Of a stretch of DNA of 64,000 nt, positions 9,747 through 17,755 are shown piece after piece. The notes under the pieces were generated by a model that was not told where the DNA came from, searched no databases, and was given only the letters and a program-made list of their open reading frames with translations. The stretch comes from Elizabethkingia sp. YR214 (GTDB lineage: Bacteria; Bacteroidota; Bacteroidia; Flavobacteriales; Weeksellaceae). The DNA is taken from assembly GCF_003058195.1 (NCBI RefSeq), contig NZ_QBUH01000001.1:558001-622000 (forward strand), written 5' to 3'. Every line of letters begins with the position of its first letter. Within the stretch, counting starts at the first letter, position 1. The position numbers and the translations under genes are program-made.

Positions 9747-10860
9747 AGTATTATTAAGCGGAGGAGGAACCGGAGGGCATATTTTTCCGGCGGTTTCTAT
9801 TGCTCAGGAAATTCAAAAAAGATTTCCGGATGCAGAGTTTATGTTTATCGGAGCTTTGGGAAAGATGGAAATGGAAAAAGTTCCACAGGCCGGATTTAAA
9901 ATTGAAGGACTGGATATTGCAGGATTCGACAGAGGTAATATTTTATCAAACTTTAAACTGCCATTCAGATTACTGAGCAGTATTTCTAAAGCAAAGAAAA
10001 TTATCAGAAACTTCAAACCCGATTTTGCTGTCGGAACCGGAGGTTTTGCCAGTGGACCGGCTTTATGGGCTGCATCTCAGTTAGGAGTTCCTACATTTAT
10101 TCAGGAGCAAAACTCTTTTCCCGGGGTTACCAATAAAATCCTGTCGAAAAAGGCTAAAGCAGTATTTACCGCTTATCCGGGAATGGAAAGTTTTTTTCCA
10201 AATACAGAAGTTAAATTTCTTGGAAATCCAATACGTCAGAATATTATAGATGACAAGTTGGCTCCGGAAGTAGCAAAAGAAAAATTAGGATTACAGAATA
10301 AATTAACTATACTTTCCGTAGGAGGAAGTCAGGGTTCCAGAACACTGAATAACGGATGGAAAGATAATCTGGATAAGTTGACTGAAAAAGGCTATCAGTT
10401 GATATGGCAGACAGGAAAACTTGATTATGAAGCACTAAATAAAAATCAGGAAATTCAAAACCTGAGTAGTGCTGAAGGTCAGATTTCACTGAATGAGTTT
10501 ATTAAAGATATGGGAACAGCTTATTCTGCAGCAGATGTTATTGTTTCCCGTGCAGGGGCAATCGCTATTTCTGAACTTGCGGTAGCAGTAAAGCCTATTT
10601 TACTAATCCCGTTACCAACTGCAGCAGAAGACCATCAGACCAAAAATGCTCAAAGTCTGGTTGATCAAAATGCAGCCTTTATGGTTAAGGATATAGAAAT
10701 GAAAGACAAATTCTGGAATACGCTGGAGCAGATTTGTGAAAATGAAGCGCTGAGAAAAGAAATGATGGTAAATCTGGAGAAATTTGGAAAACCAGAAGCT
10801 ACAAAACAAATTGTAGATGAAATATTGAATAAAACAGGATTTAACCACAATAAAAATTAA
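9733..10860 (+). CDS. murG: UDP-GlcNAc:lipid I N-acetylglucosaminyltransferase MurG
   Basis: A 375-residue peripheral membrane glycosyltransferase (GT28) that converts lipid I to lipid II. The glycine-rich loop GGTGGH at residues 11-16, the second loop GTGGFASGP, the GGSQGS turn and the acceptor-region sequence SRAGAIAISEL are all family hallmarks. The start lies within the end of ftsW, so the two are probably translationally coupled. The length is normal for the family. Confidence 0.97.
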   Translation: MTSPRVLLSGGGTGGHIFPAVSIAQEIQKRFPDAEFMFIGALGKMEMEKVPQAGFKIEGLDIAGFDRGNILSNFKLPFRLLSSISKAKKIIRNFKPDFAVGTGGFASGPALWAASQLGVPTFIQEQNSFPGVTNKILSKKAKAVFTAYPGMESFFPNTEVKFLGNPIRQNIIDDKLAPEVAKEKLGLQNKLTILSVGGSQGSRTLNNGWKDNLDKLTEKGYQLIWQTGKLDYEALNKNQEIQNLSSAEGQISLNEFIKDMGTAYSAADVIVSRAGAIAISELAVAVKPILLIPLPTAAEDHQTKNAQSLVDQNAAFMVKDIEMKDKFWNTLEQICENEALRKEMMVNLEKFGKPEATKQIVDEILNKTGFNHNKN

Positions 10861-10876
10861 AAAAACAAGAAGTCAG

Positions 10877-12235
10877 ATGGCTGATGTTAATACATACGAA
10901 AACTATTATTTTATAGGAATTGGAGGAATCGGAATGAGTACGCTGGCGCGTTACTTCCATTCTGTAGGCAAAAAGGTGGTGGGTTATGATAAAACGCATA
11001 CCAAACTTACCAATGCCCTTCAGACAGAAGGAATAACAATAAATTTCGATGATATATTAACTGATGTAGAAGAGAACCTGACTCCTGAAAATACATTAAT
11101 TGTTTTTACACCAGCAATTAAGAATCTTAAAATTTTAGACTACTTTACAGAGAAGGGCTTTACCATAATGAAGAGAGCTAAAGTTTTGGGAATTCTTACT
11201 GAAACTACAGAATGTGTAGCTGTAGCCGGGACACATGGGAAAACTACAACTTCTACGCTGATTACACACCTGTGTAAAGTTGCGAATCTTCCTTTCTCAG
11301 GTTTTTTAGGAGGTATTGCAGAAAATTATGGATCTAATTTCATTTTCAATGGTACAGATATATCCGTTGTAGAAGCTGATGAATATGATCGTTCTTTCAT
11401 GAACCTTCGCCCAAAGTGGGCAGTTGTAACCTCAATGGATGCAGATCATTTAGATATTTATGGTGATAAAAATACAATAGAGGAATCATTCAGAGATTTT
11501 GCAGGATTGGTTCCTGATGGTCAGCAGCTATTTGTCCGTAAAGGACTTGATATTGGCAGAGATGCAGTATCCTATGCTGTAAATGAAGAAGCTGACTATT
11601 ACTCCGATCATATCCGTATGGAAGGCGGAACACTTCGATTTGATTTTCATGCCGGGGATGAAACTATTGAGGATTTTGAATGGCACTTACCGGGGATTCA
11701 TAATGTAGAAAACGCGACTGTAGCAATAGCAATTGTACACCAGCTGGGAGCAAGCTATGAAGACCTTAAAAAAGGAATTAAATCTTTTAAAGGGATTAAA
11801 AGAAGATATACCAAGCATTTCTTTGAGAACGGGAAAATATATATTGATGACTATGCACATCACCCAACTGAACTAAATGCTGTAATTGGTTCAATAAAAA
11901 CCTTTTATCCCGATAAAAAGCTATTAATAGTTTTTCAGCCACACTTATTTACCAGAACAAGAGATTTCGTAGATGGTTTTGCTGAAAGTTTAAGCAAAGG
12001 AGAAGAGCTGATCTTATTAGATATATATCCGGCTCGTGAATTACCAATAGAAGGCGTAACTTCTGATTGGTTATTAGAAAAAGTAAAAAGTGAAAAGAAA
12101 GAAATAAGCAGCCTTCAGGATGCATTTGAAAAAATTAAAAATAAAGAATTTGATATTCTTCTAACAGTCGGAGCAGGAAATATAGATACCCTGTACGATC
12201 CGATTATGGAATGGATGGGAAAAGAAAAAGAATAG
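10877..12235 (+). CDS. murC: UDP-MurNAc--L-alanine ligase MurC
   Basis: A 452-residue Mur ligase that attaches the first stem-peptide residue to UDP-MurNAc. The N-terminal nucleotide-binding strand reads FIGIGGIGMS, and the ATP P-loop GTHGKT is at 118-123, where His in place of Asn is typical of MurC. EADEYDRSF and DDYAHHPTE follow in the right order. It sits 16 bases after murG and 22 bases before ftsQ, in the conserved murG-murC-ftsQ order. Confidence 0.97.
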   Translation: MADVNTYENYYFIGIGGIGMSTLARYFHSVGKKVVGYDKTHTKLTNALQTEGITINFDDILTDVEENLTPENTLIVFTPAIKNLKILDYFTEKGFTIMKRAKVLGILTETTECVAVAGTHGKTTTSTLITHLCKVANLPFSGFLGGIAENYGSNFIFNGTDISVVEADEYDRSFMNLRPKWAVVTSMDADHLDIYGDKNTIEESFRDFAGLVPDGQQLFVRKGLDIGRDAVSYAVNEEADYYSDHIRMEGGTLRFDFHAGDETIEDFEWHLPGIHNVENATVAIAIVHQLGASYEDLKKGIKSFKGIKRRYTKHFFENGKIYIDDYAHHPTELNAVIGSIKTFYPDKKLLIVFQPHLFTRTRDFVDGFAESLSKGEELILLDIYPARELPIEGVTSDWLLEKVKSEKKEISSLQDAFEKIKNKEFDILLTVGAGNIDTLYDPIMEWMGKEKE

Positions 12236-12257
12236 GAGCAGTGCGTTTCAAAAGAAT

Positions 12258-13157
12258 ATGAAAAATAAATACAGAATATTAAAAATCTTCGTAGTAATAG
12301 TGCTTTTGGCATTTTTACTCAATTTTTCATTGAAACGATTCAGTACCAAAGAGCAGAAGCTAAAAATAGACTTAACACAGGAAACACCTGTATATTTTAT
12401 AGATGAAGCAACCGTAAAAAGTATTGTAAAGAAAAGTAACCCTTCAGGGAAGGTAGGAACCTTAGATATACCCGCACTTGAAAAAAAATTGAATGCTCTT
12501 AAAGCAGTAGACAGCGCAAATGTGTATCTTAACCTGAATGGAGTACTAAATGTAGATGTAAAGCAAAGAGTACCGTTTATGAGAATAAACGATGGTGCGA
12601 AGCAATATTATGTGGATAGCAATGGTGAAGAATTTCCTCTTTCAGATAAATTTTCATACCCGTGTATGTTAGTTTCCGGGGATATTCCAAAAGAAGATTA
12701 TAAAGCACTGTCAGAGCTTATTGCTAAAATAGGAAAAGATGATTTCAACAAAAGATATTTTGTAGGAATAAATAAAGAAGGGGGAAATTATGAGTTGCTT
12801 ACTGATGAAGGAAACTTCAAGGTGCAATTGGGAGATCTGGAAAATATAGACTTTAAACTAAAAGGCTTTAAAACTTTTGCTGAAAAGTATCTTATCTACC
12901 AGGATCCAATGAAGTACAGACAAGTATCGGTAAAGTATAATAACCAGATTGTAACAACATTACGAAAGGGCTTTAAATCAGATGCTGACAGCCTTTTAAC
13001 TCAGAAATTACCAAATAATATTATTGCAAGACCAGTATTGGTCTCGGATAAAAAAGCTCCGGAAAAGAAGAAAGCTCCTCCCGAGAAAAAGCCCGAGCAC
13101 AAAAAAGAAAAGGGCAAAAAGACACAAGCTAAAGATAAAAAGAAAGAAAAAAAATAA
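12258..13157 (+). CDS. ftsQ: FtsQ/DivIB-like cell division protein
   Basis: A 299-residue bitopic protein with one N-terminal membrane helix (about residues 7-26), then a POTRA-like region containing VDSANVYLNLNGVLNVDV, and a beta-domain. FtsQ joins the early and late divisome in the periplasm. The C-terminal 35 residues are almost entirely Lys, Pro, Glu and Ala, a highly basic disordered tail. The assignment rests on topology, POTRA-like sequence and position between murC and ftsA, since FtsQ is weakly conserved. Confidence 0.88.
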   Translation: MKNKYRILKIFVVIVLLAFLLNFSLKRFSTKEQKLKIDLTQETPVYFIDEATVKSIVKKSNPSGKVGTLDIPALEKKLNALKAVDSANVYLNLNGVLNVDVKQRVPFMRINDGAKQYYVDSNGEEFPLSDKFSYPCMLVSGDIPKEDYKALSELIAKIGKDDFNKRYFVGINKEGGNYELLTDEGNFKVQLGDLENIDFKLKGFKTFAEKYLIYQDPMKYRQVSVKYNNQIVTTLRKGFKSDADSLLTQKLPNNIIARPVLVSDKKAPEKKKAPPEKKPEHKKEKGKKTQAKDKKKEKK

Positions 13158-13186
13158 TAAATCAAACTGAATAATTAGAGATAGTG

Positions 13187-14548
13187 ATGGAAACAAACGA
13201 ATTTGCAGTAGGGCTCGACATTGGGACTACCAAGATTGTAGCCATTGTGGGCAGAAAAAATGCTCATGGAAAAATTGAAATAATGGGCGTAGGACGAAGT
13301 AAAAGTCTTGGCGTTCATAAGGGCATTGTTAACAATATTTCACAAACGATAAGCTCTATTCAGGCAGCTGTTTCCGAAGCTGAGAAAAGTGCGGGAGTGA
13401 AAATAAAGAATGTTACAGTAGGTATTGCCGGTAAGCACATCCGAAGCTTACAGCATTCCGATTATATAATGCGAGAGCATCCGGATAGATATATTACTGA
13501 AGACGATATAGAACAACTTAAAAACCAGGTGAAAAAGCTGGTAATGCTTCCAGGTGAAGAAATTATCCATGTATTACCTCAGGAATACAAAGTAGATTCT
13601 GAAGGAGAGATTCAGGAACCTATAGGAATGCACGGAAAGAGACTGGAAGCCAACTTCCACGTTGTTGTTGGGCAGATGGGATCTATCCGTAATATTGCAC
13701 GTTGTGTAAAAGAAGCCGGATTAGATATGGAAGCTCTTACGCTAGAGCCATTAGCATCTTCCGAAGCAGTTCTTACAAAAGAAGAAAAAGAAGCAGGTGT
13801 TGCAATCGTAGATATCGGAGGAGGTACTACTGATGTCGCAATATTTAAAGACAATATTATCCGTCATACATGCGTTATTCCTTATGGCGGAGGAATTATT
13901 ACAGATGATATTAAAGAAGGATGTTCTATCATCGAGAACCATGCAGAAAAACTAAAAGTAAAATTTGGTTCTGCTGTTCCCGAATTAGAAAAAGATTCAA
14001 CTTTTGTTACCATTCCTGGACTTCATGGAAGACCAGACAAAGAGATCTCCTTAAAAACTTTGGCGCAAATTATTAATGCGAGAGTAGAAGAGATTCTGGA
14101 AATGGTAAATAATGAACTAAAAGGTTATGGTGCATACGAGCAAAAGAAAAAACTTATTGCAGGTATTGTACTTACAGGAGGCGGATCTAATCTTAGACAC
14201 CTTCGTCAGCTTTCCAATTATATAACCGGATTTGATGCCAGAATTGGTTATGCAAACGAATATGTAGCGAATGATAAGAACCAGTTTTTAAAAGGTCCTG
14301 AATTTGCTACTTCTATCGGACTTCTTATGGAGAGCTTAAAAATTAGAGATAAGAGAGCTTTTGAGGAACCTGAGATTGTTGAACAGGTAACCGAAACAGT
14401 TACTGATAAGAAAGAAACTGTAACCGAAAATACAACAGAAGTTATAGCACAAACTCCGGTAGCAGAGGCGAGTAAGAATAAGATGAAGCCTACTCTGGGA
14501 CAGTCTATTATGGAGAAAGTTCGAAAATTTTTCGAAGAAGTTGAATAA
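13187..14548 (+). CDS. ftsA: FtsA, actin-like membrane tether of the Z ring
   Basis: A 453-residue protein of the actin/HSP70 ATPase fold that anchors FtsZ to the membrane. The phosphate-1 motif is GLDIGTTKI near the N-terminus, the phosphate-2 motif is VDIGGGTTDVA, and the adenosine motif is VLTGGGSNL. The C-terminus is extended by a Thr/Glu/Val-rich linker followed by a short amphipathic segment (IMEKVRKFFEEVE), the expected membrane-binding helix. The ATG at 13187 is preferred over the GTG at 13184 directly before it. Confidence 0.96.
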   Translation: METNEFAVGLDIGTTKIVAIVGRKNAHGKIEIMGVGRSKSLGVHKGIVNNISQTISSIQAAVSEAEKSAGVKIKNVTVGIAGKHIRSLQHSDYIMREHPDRYITEDDIEQLKNQVKKLVMLPGEEIIHVLPQEYKVDSEGEIQEPIGMHGKRLEANFHVVVGQMGSIRNIARCVKEAGLDMEALTLEPLASSEAVLTKEEKEAGVAIVDIGGGTTDVAIFKDNIIRHTCVIPYGGGIITDDIKEGCSIIENHAEKLKVKFGSAVPELEKDSTFVTIPGLHGRPDKEISLKTLAQIINARVEEILEMVNNELKGYGAYEQKKKLIAGIVLTGGGSNLRHLRQLSNYITGFDARIGYANEYVANDKNQFLKGPEFATSIGLLMESLKIRDKRAFEEPEIVEQVTETVTDKKETVTENTTEVIAQTPVAEASKNKMKPTLGQSIMEKVRKFFEEVE

Positions 14549-14611
14549 TTTTTTTTAAATATCATTAAAGTTTGCTAAATTTTGCAGACCGTTATATAAA
14601 CGAAACAAAGA

Positions 14612-16444
14612 ATGGAAAATATAAGTGTACAAGGATTTCAGTTTGATTTGCCAAAAGGAAATTCATCAATTATAAAAGTTATCGGTGTTGGAGGAGGTGG
14701 TAACAACGCACTGAAGCACATGTACGAGAGAGGGATTCATGGAGTAGATTTCGTCATTTGTAATACCGATGCGCAGACATTAGACAATAACCCTGTTGCC
14801 AACAAAGTACAGTTGGGTGTAACCATGACCGAAGGTCTTGGTGCCGGAGCAGATCCTGAGGTTGGAGAAAAGGCAGCTATTGAAAGTATCGACGATATCA
14901 AAGCCTCTATGGGACAAAATACCAAAATGGTATTTATCACTGCCGGAATGGGAGGTGGTACTGGTACCGGTGCGGCCCCAGTAATTGCTAAAGTTGCAAA
15001 AGAAATGGGTATCCTTACCGTAGGTATTGTAACTATTCCGTTTAGCTTCGAAGGGAAAAGAAGATTAGAACAAGCTGAACTTGGTCTTGAAAAGCTGCGC
15101 AATAATGTCGATTCATTAATTGTTATTAATAACGATAAGCTTCGTCAACAATTTGGTAACCTTGGTTTCAAATCAGGTTTCTCAAAAGCCGATGAGGTTT
15201 TAACCAATGCTGCAAAAGGGATGGCCGAGGTTATTACCGGTTATTTTGATGTAAACATTGACTTCCGTGATGCTAAATCTGTACTTCAGAATAGTGGTAC
15301 AGCATTAATGTCTAACGGTATTGCTTCCGGTGAGAACAAAGCAGAAGATGCTGTTAAGAAGGCATTAGATTCTCCATTGTTGAATGATAATAAAATTACA
15401 GGAGCAAAGAATGTTTTGCTATTGATCAGAAGTGGAAACGAAGAAGTTACCATGGACGAAATCGGTATCATTATGGACCACATCCAAAAAGAAGCAGGAC
15501 ATACAGCGGATATCATTTTCGGGGTTGGCTCCGATGAAGAATTAGGAGATTCTGTAAGCGTACTTGTTATTGCTACAGGATTTGCAAAAGAGCATCAAAA
15601 ATATTCAGGACCTACGGAAAAAATTGTACACAGCCTTTCCGAAGATAAATCTGCACCTCAGATAAAAAGAGAATCCCCATTCAAAACTTCCGAAGAGCAA
15701 GTTGTTACTTCAGGAAAAGATTTATTTCGTTTAGATGATGAGGATGATGCTCCAAGACCCGAATTTCCAGTTAATTCTATAGAAAAAAGTGCAGACAGAG
15801 CACAATTTTTTGTAGAAGAAACGCCTACTGAAATTCAGTTTTTAGATAAAGAGGAAGAAGGTTTTGGTGATCAGAACTGGAAACTAGAGAATGATAGTAA
15901 TGAGTTCAATTTATTTTCTTTTACCGGAGAACCTCAGGCAAAAGAAGATCAGGCTCAGGATTTCCAATTTAACGGAGAATTATTCGAAGAAGAAGAAAAG
16001 CCGGTAGCTTTTACATTCAACTTTGCAGATGATAGAGTTGAGGTACAGGAACCTGCAAACAGAATAGAAGAAACACAGGTTAATGAAGTTGTAGAAGCTG
16101 AGGTTACGCAAACACCAGTAGAAAACCCTTCAGAAGTAACAATAGAAAATATTACTATTGTTGAAAAGCCATACGAAGAAGAAATCAGTATTGTAAACAA
16201 AGCTCCTTTAAATGAAAATCAATTAAAGATTGAAGAGCGTCGTAATAAACTGAAAGAGTTTAACTCCAGATTCGTTAATACAGAAGCTGAAAATGCTTTT
16301 GAAACGATTCCTGCATTCAAGAGAAAGAATATTAATATCGACGGAGAAAATGCTTCCGATCATACTATTAATTCATTCTTTTCCGAAGACAAAGGACAGA
16401 TGAATCTTCGTGAAAACCGTTTTTTAAATAAAGACGTAGACTAA
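14612..16444 (+). CDS. ftsZ: FtsZ, tubulin-like division GTPase with long C-terminal linker
   Basis: The GTPase that forms the Z ring. The tubulin signature GGGTGTG is at residues 114-120, within an otherwise standard globular domain of about 330 residues. The protein is 610 residues long because of an acidic, probably disordered linker of roughly 250 residues (E/P/V/F-rich), ending in a conserved-looking C-terminal peptide LRENRFLNKDVD. Such extended linkers occur in flavobacterial FtsZ; E. coli FtsZ has 383 residues. The 63-base gap after ftsA contains TAAATTTTG (14576-14584), one base too long for the -7 consensus, so a separate promoter is possible but not shown. Confidence 0.97.
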   Translation: MENISVQGFQFDLPKGNSSIIKVIGVGGGGNNALKHMYERGIHGVDFVICNTDAQTLDNNPVANKVQLGVTMTEGLGAGADPEVGEKAAIESIDDIKASMGQNTKMVFITAGMGGGTGTGAAPVIAKVAKEMGILTVGIVTIPFSFEGKRRLEQAELGLEKLRNNVDSLIVINNDKLRQQFGNLGFKSGFSKADEVLTNAAKGMAEVITGYFDVNIDFRDAKSVLQNSGTALMSNGIASGENKAEDAVKKALDSPLLNDNKITGAKNVLLLIRSGNEEVTMDEIGIIMDHIQKEAGHTADIIFGVGSDEELGDSVSVLVIATGFAKEHQKYSGPTEKIVHSLSEDKSAPQIKRESPFKTSEEQVVTSGKDLFRLDDEDDAPRPEFPVNSIEKSADRAQFFVEETPTEIQFLDKEEEGFGDQNWKLENDSNEFNLFSFTGEPQAKEDQAQDFQFNGELFEEEEKPVAFTFNFADDRVEVQEPANRIEETQVNEVVEAEVTQTPVENPSEVTIENITIVEKPYEEEISIVNKAPLNENQLKIEERRNKLKEFNSRFVNTEAENAFETIPAFKRKNINIDGENASDHTINSFFSEDKGQMNLRENRFLNKDVD

Positions 16445-16460
16445 ATTATAACAATGTAAA

Positions 16461-16522
16461 AATGTATCAATATAACAACCTCCCTCTGAGCAATTATTGG
16501 TAAACTGTTATATTGATACATT
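16461..16522. repeat. Palindromic element, 17-bp perfect arms, 28-base loop
   Basis: The left arm AATGTATCAATATAACA (16461-16477) is the exact reverse complement of 16506-16522. The outer flank adds a second possible pairing (AACAATGT before the left arm with ACATTGTT in the right end). It lies between ftsZ and the YqeY-like gene. There is no T-run immediately after the right arm, so it is not a typical intrinsic terminator. It could be a dispersed intergenic palindrome (REP/MITE-like) or an RNA stem protecting the 3' end of the dcw transcript. Confidence 0.7.
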
Positions 16523-16540
16523 GTTAAATCTTAAAATAAG

Positions 16541-16987
16541 ATGAGCTTAGAAGTAAAAGTAATGGACGCAATGAAGACAGCCATGAAGGAGAAAGACAAA
16601 GTCGCTCTGGATGCATTGCGTGCTATTAAAGCCCAAATAATATTAGTGAAAACTGACGGAAAAGGAGCAGATGTTACACCAGAGCAAGAAATTGCAATTC
16701 TACAGAGAATGGTGAAGCAGCGTAAAGACTCTATGGAGCAATTCAATGCTCAGAATCGTCAGGACCTTGCTGAGGTAGAAGAAGCTCAGACAAAGGTTAT
16801 AGAAAAATTCTTACCTGCACAGTTAAGCACAGAAGAACTGGAAGCTGAAATAAAGAAAATTATTGAAGAATCCGGAGCTGAAGGAGCAAAAGACTTAGGT
16901 AAAGTAATGGGGGTAGCCTCCAAAGCATTAGCCGGAAAATCCGATGGGAAAAGTATTTCGGAAATGGCTAAAAAGCTATTGAGTTAG
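16541..16987 (+). CDS. GatB/YqeY domain protein
   Basis: A 148-residue, mostly helical protein of the YqeY family, related to the tail domain of the GatB subunit of Asp/Glu-tRNA amidotransferase. Visible family features are the N-terminal AMKEKDKVALDALRAIKAQI segment, the QRMVKQRKDSMEQF helix and the C-terminal LGKVMG...LAGKSDGKSISEMAKKLL motif. The biochemical role of free-standing YqeY proteins is not established; RNA or tRNA binding is assumed from the GatB similarity. It follows ftsZ on the same strand, separated by the palindrome. Confidence 0.9.
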   Translation: MSLEVKVMDAMKTAMKEKDKVALDALRAIKAQIILVKTDGKGADVTPEQEIAILQRMVKQRKDSMEQFNAQNRQDLAEVEEAQTKVIEKFLPAQLSTEELEAEIKKIIEESGAEGAKDLGKVMGVASKALAGKSDGKSISEMAKKLLS

Positions 16988-17084
16988 ATATGAAAGAAAG
17001 GAGGAAAGAAATCTATTCTTTCTTCTGAATTCATACGCTAGCATTTAATTTGAGATATCATTAATCTGTATATCGGTTTGATTT

Positions 17085-17119
17085 AAACCCGGAACTACGA
17101 GTTGGTTCTGGGTTTTTTG
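17085..17119 (+). terminator. Intrinsic terminator after the YqeY-like gene
   Basis: AAACCCGGAAC (17085-17095) pairs with GTTCTGGGTTT (17105-17115) with one G-U pair and is followed by further T residues. It closes the plus-strand unit that contains the YqeY-like gene, about 100 bases after its stop. Confidence 0.75.
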
Positions 17120-17167
17120 TCATAATGTCCGATTACTATTGAACATATTTTTCATAGATGTAGTATA

Positions 17168-17198
17168 TTGATACATCTGTAAAATATGTTTACTTTTG
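17168..17198 (+). promoter_or_regulatory. Two-box promoter of the bacilliredoxin gene
   Basis: A -33 TTG (17168-17170), a 20-bp spacer and an exact -7 TACTTTTG (17191-17198). Start of transcription is expected near 17204, giving a leader of about 30 bases. A short inverted repeat AGATGTA/TACATCT brackets the -33 element and could be an operator. Confidence 0.7.
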
Positions 17199-17234
17199 TA
17201 TGAGATATTTCAATTATTATAAAAAAATTAAATT

Positions 17235-17645
17235 ATGTATCCATCAGATTTAGTATTGCCTATGAAGGCAGAACTTACCAGCAACGGATTCGAAGATCTT
17301 ACTACTCCTGAGGCAGTAGACGAGGCTATAAAACAACAAGGAACAACCCTGTTAGTAATTAACTCTGTATGTGGTTGTGCAGCAGGTGCAGCAAGACCAG
17401 GTGTTATAGCATCTTTATTAGGTGATAAAAAACCAGATCATCTTACAACTGCTTTTGCAGGATATGATACCGAAGCGGTAGCAGAAGCTAGAAAGCTTTT
17501 AGCTCCGTTCCCACCTTCTTCTCCGGCAGTAGCATTATTTAAAGATGGTGAGTTAGTACACATGCTAGAGCGTCACCACATCGAAGGTAACCCTGCAGGA
17601 GCTATAGCAGCTAACCTTCAGGCAGCTTACAACGAATATTGCTAA
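17235..17645 (+). CDS. BrxA/BrxB-type bacilliredoxin (YphP/YqiW family)
   Basis: A 136-residue cytoplasmic protein with a thioredoxin-like fold. The active site is Cys46-Gly-Cys48 in SVCGCAAG, the CGC signature of the YphP/YqiW family. In Bacillus these proteins remove bacillithiol from oxidised protein thiols; whether this organism uses bacillithiol or another thiol cannot be seen here. Length and the N-terminal MYPSDLVLPM match the family. It is a single-gene unit with its own promoter and terminator. Confidence 0.92.
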   Translation: MYPSDLVLPMKAELTSNGFEDLTTPEAVDEAIKQQGTTLLVINSVCGCAAGAARPGVIASLLGDKKPDHLTTAFAGYDTEAVAEARKLLAPFPPSSPAVALFKDGELVHMLERHHIEGNPAGAIAANLQAAYNEYC

Positions 17646-17670
17646 TTAGCTATTTGTAATGATAAATTTA

Positions 17671-17697
17671 AGCCATCTTTTTAAGGATGGCTTTTTC
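17671..17697 (+). terminator. Intrinsic terminator after the bacilliredoxin gene
   Basis: AGCCATC (17671-17677) and GATGGCT (17686-17692) form the stem, followed by TTTTC. Confidence 0.8.
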
Positions 17698-17732
17698 TTT
17701 GTCAAAAAATCTTTACAAAAGCTAAAAAACAT

Positions 17733-17740
17733 TATATTTG
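17733..17740 (+). promoter_or_regulatory. -7 promoter box of the GH3-family gene
   Basis: TATATTTG matches TAnnTTTG exactly, 15 bases before the ATG at 17756. Only a weak -33 (TTTA, 17-bp spacer) is seen. A TTG codon at 17738 that would lengthen the protein lies inside this box, so it is unlikely to be the start. Confidence 0.55.
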
Positions 17741-17755
17741 TTTTTTAGGCATTTT

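Noticed and set aside
14570-14584. Separate ftsZ promoter
   Set aside because: TAAATTTTG has one base too many for TAnnTTTG and no -33 at 19-20 bp; kept only as a remark under ftsZ.
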